Both the position numbers and the translations under genes were made by a program. This document shows positions 6,742-12,831 of a DNA stretch of 36,126 bases, piece after piece (the first letter of the stretch is position 1; every line of letters begins with the position of its first letter). Origin of the DNA: a virus; IMG/VR virus record IMGVR_UViG_3300042515_002691, positions 1-36,126 of that record. One strand, 5' to 3'. The notes under the pieces were generated by a model. That model had not been told where the DNA came from. It worked only from the letters and a program-made list of their open reading frames with translations, and did no database searches.

Positions 6742-7636
6742 TCGGGATTCATGATCATTTACTCACTTTCGACTTAGGCGAGAGAAACAGGGCGGCGCGC
6801 CAGAAGCAAGGCGGGACGCACCAGGGCGGGAGGGGGGGAGCAGCGGGAAGCAAGGGAGGCAACGCCGGCCCACCGCGGAAGACCCCGACCGCGGCGGGCA
6901 AAATTACAGCAGCGCGCCGGCGACGGCGGACGCCAGAGCGGGGAGTGAGGCCACCCCCCCAGCGGGGAACCAGAAAGCGCGATGCGCCCCCGCAGGACCG
7001 AACGCGCCTGGAAAGGGAACCGACCCGGCGACGGGAACGAGGACGGCGGCAGCGCCGCCAGGGACGGCGCGCCAGCGGCGGGAGCCGCGGAGGAAGCGGC
7101 CAGCGGCAACCCCACCGGCAAAATTAAACAGCAACGCAACGCCGGACGGCGACCGCGGGCAGGCCACCACCGCCACCGACAGCAGCCCGCCGCGGCGGAA
7201 GGCCGACCAAATTAATGATTTGACTGCCCCCCCAGAGACAAGCACGGGGCCAGCCCAGGGGGAGGCGGAAAAATTATGATTCACAGCGCACCCCCCACCG
7301 GCAGCAGCCGAGCGCGGCGGGCGCGCCCCCAGGAGACAGCCCGCAGGCCGAGGGAGGCAGCGACAGGGCCGACAGCAACGCCGCGGGGGGCCACCACCAG
7401 CCACCAGGCGCCGCCAGCAAAGCCGACAGCGGCAGACAGGCCGCGGGAGGACCGCACCCAGCCCAGGGCGGCAGCAAGGCGGGCGACAGCGCCGCCCCCA
7501 GCGAAGGACAGCGCCGCCACCGAGGGAGCAGCAGCAAGACGGGAGGAGGAGAGCGCAGCAACGGACGACGGAATAAAATTCATATTAACCCCCAAGGAAG
7601 GCACCAGCCGCGAAAGAGCAGAGAATTGATGAGATT

Positions 7637-7692
7637 ATTATAACCCAAAACAACCCAAAGCGCAAACGGCGACGGGCGCAAAACGCAACAAG
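7637..7692 (-). promoter_or_regulatory. Promoter repeat P2 (minus strand)
   Basis: A second copy of P1 with a perfect -10 TATAAT (7637-7642), the same tandem TTTTGGGTT boxes and the same upstream block, differing by about two changes. It points leftwards into the T-depleted segment. Confidence 0.65.
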
Positions 7693-7876
7693 GCGCCGCC
7701 CCCACCACCCCCAGCACGGCCAGGGCGACGAACGCAGCGCGGACGCCGAACCACATATTAGGAAAAATTTTTGTGGCGGCGTGAGATCGAGAAACGGAGA
7801 CAAGATCGCCCGCCTGCTGTTAATCGGCAAAAAAGAGGGGGGTGGGATCTAGGGTGTCACGACCTGCCGGCTTACC

Positions 7877-8020
7877 GTCTGAGGCAGTTTGAATTTTGTT
7901 TTTGGATTTGCTTGGAATGTTACAAGGTTTGGGATGCTGGCAAGAATGGGTATGTAGATTTGCGAAGTTGAGCCTCACAGTTGACACAAATCCAAAAACA
8001 AAATTCAAACTGACTCAGAC
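7877..8020. repeat. 34-bp inverted repeat, 76-base interior
   Basis: 7877-7910 and 7987-8020 are inverted repeats matching at 33 of 34 positions, and the inner 26 are perfect (CAGTTTGAATTTTG and onwards). The AT-rich arms contrast with the GC-rich surroundings. No transposase gene is present, so it could be a MITE-like element, a recombination site or a structured RNA. Confidence 0.85.
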
Positions 8021-8083
8021 ATTATTTTTCCCCGCCAGGCCAACCGCGATGATAAGCTGGAAGGCCTGGCGGGGGAAAATAAT
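8021..8083. repeat. 21-bp inverted repeat abutting the previous one
   Basis: 8021-8041 and 8063-8083 pair with one mismatch (ATTATTTTTCCCCGCCAGGCC against its complement) around a 21-base loop. It begins at the base after the first inverted repeat ends. Confidence 0.85.
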
Positions 8084-8366
8084 CACGGGAAACCAGAATG
8101 GCGTGAGTCCTGCGATCTGTGATCCGCTGTGGCGTGAGATTGCGCTTCGGCGATGGTTTCAAGATAGGATCTTTGCTGGCTTGCGTGGGCTTCAAGTTTC
8201 TGTCTCAAATTCGGCAATGAGCTACAAACGCGGCGGGGGTGCGGGGGTGCTTGGGGGCAGATCGCCCCCAGCCGGCGTAGGAGCGACTGCACCGGAGCCG
8301 GGAGCGGGAGCGGGTAGGGGCCCCCCGCTGGCCGTAGGCCAACCAACGTCAACGCAAGTGCGCGGA

Positions 8367-8432
8367 GATCGGGCGAGAGCGGGGATCAGGTTGCCGAACT
8401 CCGAAGCGCACGCTCTGCTGGTTCGATCTCGG
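8367..8432. repeat. Dispersed repeat R1, copy 2
   Basis: Matches 2217-2280 with a few insertions, and is followed 41 bases later by repeat R2 copy 3. Confidence 0.75.
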
Positions 8433-8473
8433 AGACATGATCAAACGTGGACGGGGATCAAAGTGCGGATGAA

Positions 8474-8580
8474 CAGAATGATCCGAACCGCGCCTACGGG
8501 AGAATCAAGAGCAAGGGCCCGTTCCAACTATCTAAAACCCCTCCTGACTGCCCTTGCGGACAACTCTCGGTCACGGCGAT
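8474..8580 (+). repeat. Dispersed repeat R2, copy 3
   Basis: A diverged copy of 3863-3965. Its frame from the ATG at 8478 stays open for 53 codons to 8639 (MIRTAPTGESRARARSNYLK onward). Frame conservation between copies 2 and 3 is suggestive, but no ribosome site is evident. Confidence 0.6.
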
Positions 8581-8755
8581 CCAACGCCGCTAAGACGAAT
8601 GATTGCAGGCATGCCACGAACGGAGGTGCAAGCCATTAACAACCCAAAGAGTGAGGTTGACAGCAGGGCGTACCATCAAGTGATTTTTCGTCCTGCCAGA
8701 ACCAGGATCGAAAGCGCGCCGGGATCGAATAGCCGATCACACCACCTTTTTCCCC

Positions 8756-8790
8756 AAAAAAAAGACGCACCCTTACCGGATGCGCCCTGA
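8756..8790 (-). terminator. Rho-independent terminator of the minus recombinase operon
   Basis: On the minus strand, GGCGCATCC pairs with GGGTGCGTC around GGTAA, followed by a long T run. It lies at the 3' end of the gene at 8794. Confidence 0.88.
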
Positions 8791-8793
8791 AAA

Positions 8794-9141
8794 CTACTTG
8801 GCTTGCTGCTTGGCTTTCCACTCCTGGAACCATGCCTCAAAGTTGGCTCTTGGCATGTACCAGCGCCCCCGCTTCTTGTGTGCTGCCGGGATTGTCCCAC
8901 GCGTGCAGGCGTTGACCAGGGAGGTGATCGGGATCTCAAACCCCTCACTTCGTGCGATCTCTTGGGCCTGCGCGCTGCCGATGAACTCGCCAACCTTCTG
9001 ACCGGCCAGATACTCGCTGATCGCCGTATGCAACTCGGTCAACTCGGCGATGTTGGCCAACCGCATGACATGCAACGGCTTGTCTGGATGCGTGATGAAA
9101 AGTTCGTCGCTTTTGTGGCTGAGCTTTTGCACTTGAAACAT
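8794..9141 (-). CDS. Helix-turn-helix DNA-binding protein, possibly Xis-like
   Basis: A 115-residue protein. The C-terminal half (ISEYLAGQKVGEFIG, then GFEIPITSLVNACTRGTIPAAHKKRGRWYMPRANFEAWF in outline) resembles excisionase/MerR-type winged helix proteins: an RGTIP..RG.WY block followed by a terminal aromatic helix. AAGGAG precedes the ATG. It follows the recombinase gene after a short gap that contains the palindrome TTAGAAcgaTTCTAA, so it may regulate or direct that recombinase (inference). Confidence 0.6.
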   Translation of the reverse strand: MFQVQKLSHKSDELFITHPDKPLHVMRLANIAELTELHTAISEYLAGQKVGEFIGSAQAQEIARSEGFEIPITSLVNACTRGTIPAAHKKRGRWYMPRANFEAWFQEWKAKQQAK

Positions 9142-9154
9142 GATTCTTGCTCCT

Positions 9155-9169
9155 TAGAACGATTCTAAA
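9155..9169. promoter_or_regulatory. Operator-like palindrome between recombinase and HTH gene
   Basis: TTAGAA CGA TTCTAA, a perfect 6-bp dyad, overlaps the stop codon of the recombinase gene and the upstream region of the HTH gene at 9141. Confidence 0.45.
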
Positions 9170-10142
9170 ATAGATTATCCGTCGCACCCAACGCAACGCC
9201 GTCGATCACATAGTGGCGCGCCGTGGTCTCTATGCTCTTATGCCCTAGTTGCCTCTGGGCAATCCGAATGTCGCGCTTTGCTAACTTGGTACCCACAAAC
9301 CGGCGAAAGTCATGCGGCTTGATATGCTCTAGCCCAACCTTAGCAGCATACCGCTGTACCATCTGCCAAGCGCTGACGCGGGTCATGGGCCTAGCAGATG
9401 GGTCACGGCTACCTCGGCCACCAAAGGAGGTGAAGACGAACGGCGATTCGATGCCAAGCCGGTCGCGCGCCCGTAACCAGGAGTCGATAGCAGCCTTGGC
9501 GCGCTTACCCAGCGGTCGCGCCTCGGCTTCATCCATATTCTTACCCCAAACCCACGCCACCCACCCCGCTCCGTCCTCGCCATCTTGCCATTGCAGATCA
9601 GCCACCTTGAGCGCTACCGCTTCACTGATACGCATACCGCATTCTGCCAGCGTCATCAGCAGCGCACGGTGCATCTTACCTGCCGGCGTCGCTACGTTGG
9701 GCGCTTCGGTGATACGGGCCATGTCTTCCGCGCTGATGGGGGTCCGTGCGTGCTTGCGTACCCGATCCTTGTTGGCCGACCGGCGCAAGCCTTTCACATG
9801 GCGAAACTGTTCGGCCAACTCATAGCTGATGTAGCCTTGCTGGGCCGCTTCCGCCATGATGCTACGCACCGACGCTAACCGCTGATTGATCGCGCTGACG
9901 CTGTATTGTCGCTGGTCGCCTGCCTGCGTTTGGTAGCCATCCGAAAACATGTTCTGCCGCCATCGGGCAAGGGCTGCGGGTTGTAGCGCATTGCCCCAAC
10001 TGGCGGCAAAGAGGACATAGGCGGCGAAATGAGACCGATACTGCTGGATCGTGTTGGGGCTTTTGGTGCCGGCCAAGATCGACGTGTCGAACTGTGAGCC
10101 AAGGGCCAAGCCTTGTTGCTGATAGAGGGCAATTTCACTCAT
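9165..10142 (-). CDS. Tyrosine recombinase 1 (integrase/Xer type)
   Basis: A 325-residue protein with an N-terminal SAM-like core-binding domain (SPNTIQQYRSHFAAYVLFA) and a C-terminal catalytic domain. Catalytic residues visible are R in AECGMRISEA, a candidate K in VWGKNMDEA, H and R in KPHDFRRF, H in QLGHKSIETT and the nucleophile Y in TARHYV. It cuts and rejoins DNA at a specific site. The ATG at 10142 has AAGAGG upstream and overlaps the gene before it by 8 bases. No tRNA-like att site is seen nearby, unlike recombinase 2, so its site and role (integration, dimer resolution, inversion) are open. Confidence 0.92.
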   Translation of the reverse strand: MSEIALYQQQGLALGSQFDTSILAGTKSPNTIQQYRSHFAAYVLFAASWGNALQPAALARWRQNMFSDGYQTQAGDQRQYSVSAINQRLASVRSIMAEAAQQGYISYELAEQFRHVKGLRRSANKDRVRKHARTPISAEDMARITEAPNVATPAGKMHRALLMTLAECGMRISEAVALKVADLQWQDGEDGAGWVAWVWGKNMDEAEARPLGKRAKAAIDSWLRARDRLGIESPFVFTSFGGRGSRDPSARPMTRVSAWQMVQRYAAKVGLEHIKPHDFRRFVGTKLAKRDIRIAQRQLGHKSIETTARHYVIDGVALGATDNLF

Positions 10143-10479
10143 TGGCTACCTCTTGCCGCAAGTCGCCGTTTCCCAGACGTTCATTAAAGATGGCCGCAAG
10201 ATCGGGATCGTATTCGTGCGCCATCTCTACAAGCGCTTCATGAGCGGTTACGAATTCGTTGGCCCAAAGCGTATCTCCGTCGCCATTAGCAATGATTCCA
10301 TTAAGGATGCCCCAAAACGCTTGCAGCATTCGCCGGGCTTGATCGTGCTGCTCATCGATCTTAGCAGCCATCAGCCTGATCTCGGTGACGGCGCGCTTAT
10401 TGACATGCGGGCCGTAATTGTTTTCATACCACCAAACCGACTCATCAATGCTCGATGCTGCGCTGTTGACTTCGCTCAT
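10135..10479 (-). CDS. Hypothetical helical protein in recombinase operon
   Basis: A 114-residue, mostly helical acidic protein (VWWYENNYGPHVNKRAV, AHEALVEMAHEYDPDLAAIF). It is not recognised. AAGGAGAT lies before the ATG. It overlaps recombinase 1, so the two are probably co-translated. Confidence 0.65.
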   Translation of the reverse strand: MSEVNSAASSIDESVWWYENNYGPHVNKRAVTEIRLMAAKIDEQHDQARRMLQAFWGILNGIIANGDGDTLWANEFVTAHEALVEMAHEYDPDLAAIFNERLGNGDLRQEVANE

Positions 10480-10491
10480 TTGCCGATCTCC

Positions 10492-10623
10492 TTATAGCCT
10501 AACAAAACGTTGTTTATGTATGCCTAACAGACTGTCAAAAGACAGCGACATTAACAAAACGAAAGTGCCAAAAACGGCAACCGTAAAGCCACTTTTGACA
10601 CCGATTGCAAAACGTTGTACCAT
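10492..10623 (-). CDS. Possible small membrane protein
   Basis: A 43-residue frame, MVQRFAIGVKSGF followed by a hydrophobic stretch TVAVFGTFVLLMSLSF and a basic tail HKQRFVRL, compatible with one membrane helix. GGGGG lies 9 bases before the ATG. It lies directly upstream of the 10479 gene but is antisense to the sRNA-like unit at 10594-10726. Coding status is uncertain. Confidence 0.3.
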   Translation of the reverse strand: MVQRFAIGVKSGFTVAVFGTFVLLMSLSFDSLLGIHKQRFVRL

Positions 10624-10726
10624 GAACAAAACCCCCATAGAGATTGGAATGCGCCTGAAAGGTTGCACCACAACCGACTCCCGTTGCGGATGTTCCGACC
10701 GTCCCCGCAACGGGAACTTTTTTATC
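10594..10726 (+). ncRNA. Putative small RNA unit 1
   Basis: TTGACA (10594-10599), 17 bases and TACCAT form a promoter-like pair. About 65 bases further on, CCCGTTGCGG pairs with CCGCAACGGG and is followed by AACTTTTTT, a rho-independent terminator ending near 10726. Between them there is no plausible ORF. The transcript would be about 100 nt and antisense to the small membrane frame at 10492-10623. Confidence 0.45.
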
Positions 10727-10838
10727 TAAACCTCTCACGCAAAACCACCACCACCAACAACGCCAGCAGCAACACGACTGGAAACCATTCATGACCTGCC
10801 GGCGTGGATGCTAGAAGCCTCTCTGACTGGCTGAACAT
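10722..10838 (-). CDS. Small single-pass membrane protein
   Basis: A 38-residue frame, MFSQSERLLASTPAGHEW followed by FPVVLLLALLVVVVL and RERFR: a clear single membrane helix with a basic C terminus. AAAGGAG lies 12 bases upstream. It overlaps the 3' end of the zinc-finger gene in another frame. Holin-like or regulatory roles are possible but unsupported. Confidence 0.45.
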   Translation of the reverse strand: MFSQSERLLASTPAGHEWFPVVLLLALLVVVVLRERFR

Positions 10839-10995
10839 TTTCTGCTGTTTCTCCTTTCGGTAGGTACTTGGATAACTTTTTGTCGCATTCAAAGCAGATG
10901 CACCGCGAATTCTCATCGTCAACGTCTTCGATCACCAAGTGGCATTCCGGTACGAATCTTCCGCACGCGTCGCACCTTTCCTGTTCGTGTTTCAT
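10789..10995 (-). CDS. Small zinc-finger-like protein
   Basis: A 68-residue protein. CDACGRF and CICFECD give two CxxC pairs about 23 residues apart, a typical zinc ribbon or treble-clef layout, with a charged tail. AGGAGGTGATT before the ATG and a consensus promoter (P3) make it very likely to be expressed. It probably binds nucleic acid or protein; the target is unknown. Confidence 0.8.
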   Translation of the reverse strand: MKHEQERCDACGRFVPECHLVIEDVDDENSRCICFECDKKLSKYLPKGETAENVQPVREASSIHAGRS

Positions 10996-11011
10996 GTAAT
11001 CACCTCCTGCC

Positions 11012-11045
11012 GCCTATCATAACCCAAAACAACCCCGTTGTCAAC
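11012..11045 (-). promoter_or_regulatory. Promoter P3, related to P1 and P2
   Basis: On the minus strand: TTGACA, a 17-base spacer ACGGGGTTGTTTTGGGT and TATGAT, followed by the AGGAGG site of the 10995 gene. The spacer shares GGGTTGTTTTGGGTTAT with P1 and P2, implying common control. Confidence 0.82.
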
Positions 11046-11064
11046 AAGACAAATTGCTGATACT

Positions 11065-11185
11065 TTGCGGCTATCGAAAATCATGGTACAATCTCGCCCG
11101 CGGACGACAACGCATGGTTACCTCCTTTGGTTGATGAGAAGAGCGAGCAGAAAGGGCGATCTGGAAACAGGTCGCCCTTTCTGCG
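11065..11185 (+). ncRNA. Putative small RNA unit 2
   Basis: TTGCGG and TACAAT (11087-11092, 16-base spacer) form a promoter-like pair. GCAGAAAGGGCGA pairs with TCGCCCTTTCTGC around a 12-base loop ending near 11184, with only a weak T tail. The predicted 85-nt RNA contains ACCTCCTTT, complementary to Shine-Dalgarno sequences. No ORF of note is present. Confidence 0.35.
11071..11115 (-). CDS. Candidate 14-residue leader peptide
   Basis: The minus strand carries AAAGGAGG, 5 bases, then ATG and a 14-codon frame (MRCRPRARLYHDFR) ending in TAG, upstream of P3. The ribosome site is near perfect for so small a frame. Alternatively, on the plus strand the same bases (ACCTCCTTT) mimic the 3' end of 16S rRNA inside sRNA unit 2. 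Confidence 0.3.
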   Translation of the reverse strand: MRCRPRARLYHDFR

Positions 11186-11208
11186 TCTTAGGGCCACAAA
11201 CGGTATAC

Positions 11209-11237
11209 TTGCCGCACTACAACAAATGTGTTACTAT
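11209..11237 (+). promoter_or_regulatory. Candidate promoter for the CHAT gene
   Basis: TTGCCG, 17 bases and TACTAT. The predicted start of transcription lies at the foot of the terminator-like hairpin at 11246-11286. The match to consensus is modest. Confidence 0.35.
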
Positions 11238-11245
11238 CTGCGCCG

Positions 11246-11286
11246 GACGGTTGCCACTCAAGGTGGGTGGGGAACCGTCTTTTTTT
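11246..11286 (+). terminator. Terminator/attenuator abutting the CHAT start codon
   Basis: GACGGTT (11246-11252) pairs with AACCGTC (11273-11279), possibly extended by CCAC/GTGG in the interior, and is followed by seven T (11280-11286). The ATG of the CHAT gene begins at 11287. The only ribosome-site-like sequence (GTGGGGA) is in the 3' side of the hairpin, so folding would both terminate transcription and hide the site. Confidence 0.7.
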
Positions 11287-11964
11287 ATGCCAAAAATTCT
11301 GCTGATAGCACCCCGATCAACCGGCCTTGTGGTCGAAGATGAAGTTCAGGACATTTTACGCAGTGGGCTAGATGTAACCCCGATCCTCGGCACGGTCACA
11401 CTGCAAGAAATCCTTGATGACTCCGGTGAGTATGACATTCTTTGGATTGCTGCGCATGGTGGGCCGGACGGGGTGCGACTATCAGGCGATCAACTATGGC
11501 GCACAGATGAGCTAATCGACTACGCCAAGGACTTTGCGCTTATTGTGCTGAACACCTGTAGCAGCCTTGAAATTGCGCAGGGGATTAGCAACCGATGGGG
11601 CGCCGGCGTCATCTGCACCATTGCCGATGTTGGGGATCGGGACGCTGGACGGGTCGCCGCCCGCTTTGCTCGTGCGCTGTCAACAACCGGCAACCCTAGC
11701 GACGCATACGAATACGCCAAACGGGGCGCGAATCAAACATATCTCTACGTAGGGGAACGACGCACGATGGACAACAAGCAAGACCTTTCCGCCAAGATTG
11801 ACGAACTGTCTCGGCAGGTCACGAAGATCGAGATCATGCTGAACAAGGACATCACTCTCTTGGCGTCGCGGGTCTGGTTGCTGGAACGAATCGTCGTCGG
11901 CTTGATTGTGCTTTCCCTATTAGAGTCTTGGCTGATCATCTACTGGATGAGGGGGATTGGATGA
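11287..11964 (+). CDS. CHAT/caspase-like protease with C-terminal membrane anchor
   Basis: A 225-residue protein. Residues 1-155 resemble a compact CHAT (caspase-HetF) fold: beta strand PKILLIAP, then YDILWIAAHGG with the predicted catalytic His57, IVLNTCSS with Cys91, a GAGVICTIADVGDRDAG block matching the 'Ga..V.a..w...D' strand, and a helix with SDAYEYAKRGA. Residues about 166-190 are a heptad-like coiled coil and 199-219 a single membrane helix (RIVVGLIVLSLLESWLIIYW). It would be a cysteine protease held at the membrane; no N-terminal sensor domain is present. An earlier in-frame start at 11038 would cross two hairpins, so 11287 is preferred. It overlaps the next gene by ATGA. A defence, exclusion or lysis-timing role is inference. 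Confidence 0.72.
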   Translation: MPKILLIAPRSTGLVVEDEVQDILRSGLDVTPILGTVTLQEILDDSGEYDILWIAAHGGPDGVRLSGDQLWRTDELIDYAKDFALIVLNTCSSLEIAQGISNRWGAGVICTIADVGDRDAGRVAARFARALSTTGNPSDAYEYAKRGANQTYLYVGERRTMDNKQDLSAKIDELSRQVTKIEIMLNKDITLLASRVWLLERIVVGLIVLSLLESWLIIYWMRGIG

Positions 11965-12419
11965 GCATCTTTAATCAAGCGGTTGAGTCAGTCCACAAGC
12001 GCGGCTTTCATAGCGCTGTGCCGTCGATACATTTCCACAACGTGCGCCTTATGGCCCAACTGGCGCGCCTGGCCGAAGAGATCGGCGAGTGGAGCGAGAG
12101 CGGGGGTAATGTCAGTGAGCTGGCCGATGTGGTGATCGTGGTCGCCCAAGTGGCTTGGCTGTTGCAGGTCGATCTTCATGAAAGCACGTTCGATGTGCCA
12201 ACCAGCCAAACCGCCAACCTTTCCGAAATGTTGGGGACGCTGACCCGCGGCCTACGTAAGAACGACGCCACCATGATCGCTATGTCGCTGAATTGCCTTG
12301 TGGCCGATTGCGTGTTGCTGGCGCGTGAAAATGGCGTTCTTGACCTGAAATTTATCATTCAGGCCAAGCTGACGGCTGACGAGAAGCGCGGGTATTTGCA
12401 TGGTGCGCGCCTCAACTAA
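11961..12419 (+). CDS. MazG-like NTP pyrophosphohydrolase
   Basis: A 152-residue, all-alpha protein. LAEEIGEWSESG followed after a short gap by ELADVVIVVAQVAW matches the EExxE...ExxD metal-binding pattern of MazG/dUTPase-like enzymes, which hydrolyse (d)NTPs to monophosphates. Phage copies are thought to lower alarmones or clean nucleotide pools. The start overlaps the CHAT stop by 4 bases (ATGA), so both come from one mRNA. The second half appears to be a degenerate second helical repeat (LSEMLGTLTRGLR). Confidence 0.7.
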   Translation: MSIFNQAVESVHKRGFHSAVPSIHFHNVRLMAQLARLAEEIGEWSESGGNVSELADVVIVVAQVAWLLQVDLHESTFDVPTSQTANLSEMLGTLTRGLRKNDATMIAMSLNCLVADCVLLARENGVLDLKFIIQAKLTADEKRGYLHGARLN

Positions 12420-12441
12420 TCCGCTAAGGGAGTTACTTTAT

Positions 12442-12831
12442 ATGGGCGGGAACTGGTACGAATCAGCCGAATCTCTAGATCTGCTGGCCTACATCATTTG
12501 GGCGGAAGCGGAAGGGGAGGGGATCGCCGGGCAATGCGCGGTTGCCTCGGTAATCAAGAACCGCGTTGCCTCGCCTCGGTGGTGGGGTGGCACGATCCGT
12601 GAGGTTATCTTGAAACCCTATCAGTTTGAGGGCGTCAAGCGACTTGGCACAACAAAGCCTTGGATCCCCGATCATTTTCTCACGCTGGCCGTTCTGGCGA
12701 CGCTGAACCAGTTGGTCGATAAAACCAACGGCGCTACGCACTTCTGCCGGCACGATGTTAATCCAGATTGGCGGGTAAAGCTTGAGTACAAAACCAGAAT
12801 CGGAAACCACGTTTTCTACAGAGAAGCTTAA
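12442..12831 (+). CDS. Cell-wall hydrolase (SleB-like, Hydrolase_2)
   Basis: A 129-residue protein. LLAYIIWAEAEGEGIAGQ carries the conserved glutamate of SleB-type lytic transglycosylases, followed by AVASVIKNRV, KPYQFEG and the GATHFCR..NPDW block typical of that family. It should cleave peptidoglycan glycan strands and act as endolysin or virion hydrolase. It has no signal peptide, so a holin or equivalent is needed. AAGGGAG lies upstream of the ATG at 12442; an earlier ATG at 12400 overlaps the MazG gene and is less likely. Confidence 0.85.
   Translation: MGGNWYESAESLDLLAYIIWAEAEGEGIAGQCAVASVIKNRVASPRWWGGTIREVILKPYQFEGVKRLGTTKPWIPDHFLTLAVLATLNQLVDKTNGATHFCRHDVNPDWRVKLEYKTRIGNHVFYREA

Larger units (their letters stand above)
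6254..7755. other. T-depleted (minus strand A-depleted) segment with AT islands
   Basis: By hand count, 6776-7755 holds only 33 T in 980 bases on the plus strand, with T-free runs at 6776-6903, 7010-7123, 7126-7211, 7282-7573 (292 bases) and 7642-7755. The T present is nearly confined to short islands such as AAATTA, AAATTAATGATTT and AAAAATTATGATT. The segment 6305-6775 is milder, with T-free runs at 6591-6682 and 6684-6736. Long open frames on both strands follow trivially, because stop codons need T on the plus strand and A on the minus strand. It lies between promoter repeats P1 and P2, so P2 would transcribe it leftwards. No gene is claimed. Confidence 0.85.
7756..8790. other. Gene-poor region with inverted and dispersed repeats
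   Basis: No convincing gene is seen. The region holds two large inverted repeats (7877-8020 and 8021-8083), GC-rich short hairpins (TGGGGGC agatc GCCCCCA near 8253-8271, and others to 8340), repeat R1 copy 2, repeat R2 copy 3 and the terminator of the recombinase operon. One open frame of 247 codons (7896-8639) runs through these repeats and has no ribosome site, so it is taken as spurious. Confidence 0.6.

Noticed and set aside
6774-7629. Long ORFs on both strands of the T-depleted region (for example 6904-7404 minus, 7276-7629 plus)
   Set aside because: Lack of T on plus or A on minus removes nearly all stop codons, so long frames are expected by chance. Products use a restricted amino-acid set and match no family. 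The plus frame at 7276 does have GGAGG upstream, so it stays only a weak possibility.
6254-7755. Diversity-generating retroelement
   Set aside because: No reverse transcriptase, Avd gene or template/variable repeat pair is seen anywhere in the window.
7877-8083. Retron msr-msd
   Set aside because: Strong hairpins are present but there is no adjacent reverse transcriptase.
7896-8639. 247-codon plus-strand ORF
   Set aside because: It runs through two large inverted repeats, R1 and R2, starts without a ribosome site, and has no domain-like segment.
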